DNA from: JAAEKA01 sp049299095
GTDB taxonomy: Bacteria; Chloroflexota; Anaerolineae; JAAEKA01
DNA: 5,697 nucleotides
Assembly (NCBI GenBank): GCA_049299095.1
Contig: JBAQWV010000050.1
Coordinates: 1 to 5,697 of the forward strand
Direction of reading: 5' to 3'
Under the pieces are notes generated by a model that was given only the letters and a program-made list of their open reading frames with translations, had not been told where the DNA came from and did no database searches. Shown here one piece after another: positions 4,985 through 5,697 of the stretch; the stretch's first letter is position 1, and each line of letters opens with the position of its first letter. A program made the translations under genes and the position numbers.

Positions 4985-5697
4985 TCAGCGGAGTAGTAAA
5001 GGCAAATAAAACCGCCACGATGGATTTACGACTGTGTTGGACATGGTTTGCCCCACTACACCGTTAACTGTCCATGTAGCCGCCGCATCCACGTTGATGA
5101 CTATCGCGGCATTGCCGGCTGCGGGATCAAACTCAACTGAACCAGGTCCCGCTTGCGGACTGTGAAAAGTCGGTGTGGCTGTTGAAGTGCGCGTCAGTGT
5201 ATTACCGGGGCGCTGAACGCGGTACGAAACCGTGCCAGTCGCATTGGTTGCCAGTGTGCCCAGTGCCCAGCGCACGGTATCCCCCGGTTGAATGCCCGTG
5301 GAGGTTCCACTGTTGCTAATGCTGCCCGGCACCAATTGCACGTCGTTAGGAATGACGTTGGTAATTTCAAACGCGCTTAAAGCTACGGATCCATTGTGAT
5401 AGCTGATTTGGTAGGTGATTTCCTCACCAGGATTGATCTCCCCGGAAGGTTCATTGCGCAAGACAAATGACTGTAACCCAGGCGTGGGTAGATGAGTATA
5501 CTCCGAAACTTTATGATTAGTTCCGGCATACACCGTTGCGTTCCAACTGGACAGCGCAACGACTTCTGAGCCTGCCAGGCCATCCAACTGCCAGGCGCTA
5601 CCTGACCAGCGTAAAACGCCATTGCCCGATGTGCCTGCCAACATCTGTGTTGTGCCGTTGGCGGAAACGGCTAGCAGCGCCAATACCGTTGTGCCAT
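4985..5697 (-). CDS. C-terminal part of a secreted beta-propeller-like/DUF11-like protein, start outside the window
   Basis: The frame is open to the window edge, leaving 236 visible residues. A TTG at 5683 could be read as a start, but it sits mid-strand in repeat-like sequence and the frame continues upstream (GTTVLALLAVSANGTTQ). The first 65 or so residues look like the last blades of a propeller (LLAVSANGTTQMLAGTSGN, then VLRWSGSAWQL and VVALSSWNATVYAGT). Next comes a TPGLQ linker and a DUF11-like domain (about residues 71-160) matching the Kelch protein at 58 of 90 positions by eye. Unlike the Kelch protein it has no SdrD-like domain; a short linker leads straight to the tail NPSWRFYLPLLLR. 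It should be exported and surface-associated, though the signal peptide is not in view. It is 30 bases upstream of the kinase start, on the same strand, and probably in the same operon. The ligand is unknown. Confidence 0.85.
   Translation of the reverse strand, partial: GTTVLALLAVSANGTTQMLAGTSGNGVLRWSGSAWQLDGLAGSEVVALSSWNATVYAGTNHKVSEYTHLPTPGLQSFVLRNEPSGEINPGEEITYQISYHNGSVALSAFEITNVIPNDVQLVPGSISNSGTSTGIQPGDTVRWALGTLATNATGTVSYRVQRPGNTLTRTSTATPTFHSPQAGPGSVEFDPAAGNAAIVINVDAAATWTVNGVVGQTMSNTVVNPSWRFYLPLLLR

Noticed and set aside
5681..5683. TTG as the start of the upstream propeller protein
   Set aside because: The frame stays open upstream and the sequence there continues the repeat-like strand, so the gene simply begins outside the window.

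Overview
The window reads as one strand of a GC-rich bacterial chromosome, most likely from the Chloroflexota (Anaerolineae-like). This is inferred from three traits I associate with that phylum: a Hanks-type kinase with a PPEQY activation-segment end and a long Pro/Thr linker; secreted propeller/DUF11-like proteins ending in a short 'YLPLLLR'-type tail; and a WXG100 protein of the 'VIQVDYDRL...GGWEGRGS' type. No rRNA, tRNA, CRISPR array or insertion sequence is visible.

All supported genes lie on the minus strand, so transcription runs from position 5697 towards 1. In order they are: (1) the C-terminal part of a secreted beta-propeller-like/DUF11-like protein (5697-4985, start outside the window); (2) a transmembrane Ser/Thr protein kinase with an extracytoplasmic C-terminal domain (4954-3191); (3) a secreted six-blade Kelch propeller with DUF11-like and SdrD/Cna-B-like domains (3180-1180); (4) a cytoplasmic FHA-winged-helix transcription factor (1180-428). 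Gaps of 30 and 10 bases and then a 1-base overlap indicate one operon. A 222-base non-coding stretch (206-427) follows. After it comes the 5' part of a WXG100 (ESAT-6-like) gene that runs off the window at position 1. This gene lacks an ATG start, and the usual ORF criteria would miss it.

The genes suggest a signalling chain across the envelope. The kinase could sense something outside through its C-terminal domain and its two secreted propeller neighbours. These two share a DUF11-like domain (58 of 90 residues identical by eye) and a C-terminal tail. Inside the cell, the FHA-wHTH protein is the obvious candidate for the transcriptional output. Upstream of the WXG100 gene are 11-base tandem repeats (7-base core plus 4 T) with the spacing that OmpR/PhoB-type winged helices recognise, so that gene is a plausible target. 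The gene identities are well supported by sequence. The regulatory wiring and any link to type VII-like secretion are inference. One caveat is that the FHA domain appears to lack the conserved Arg that usually contacts phosphothreonine.
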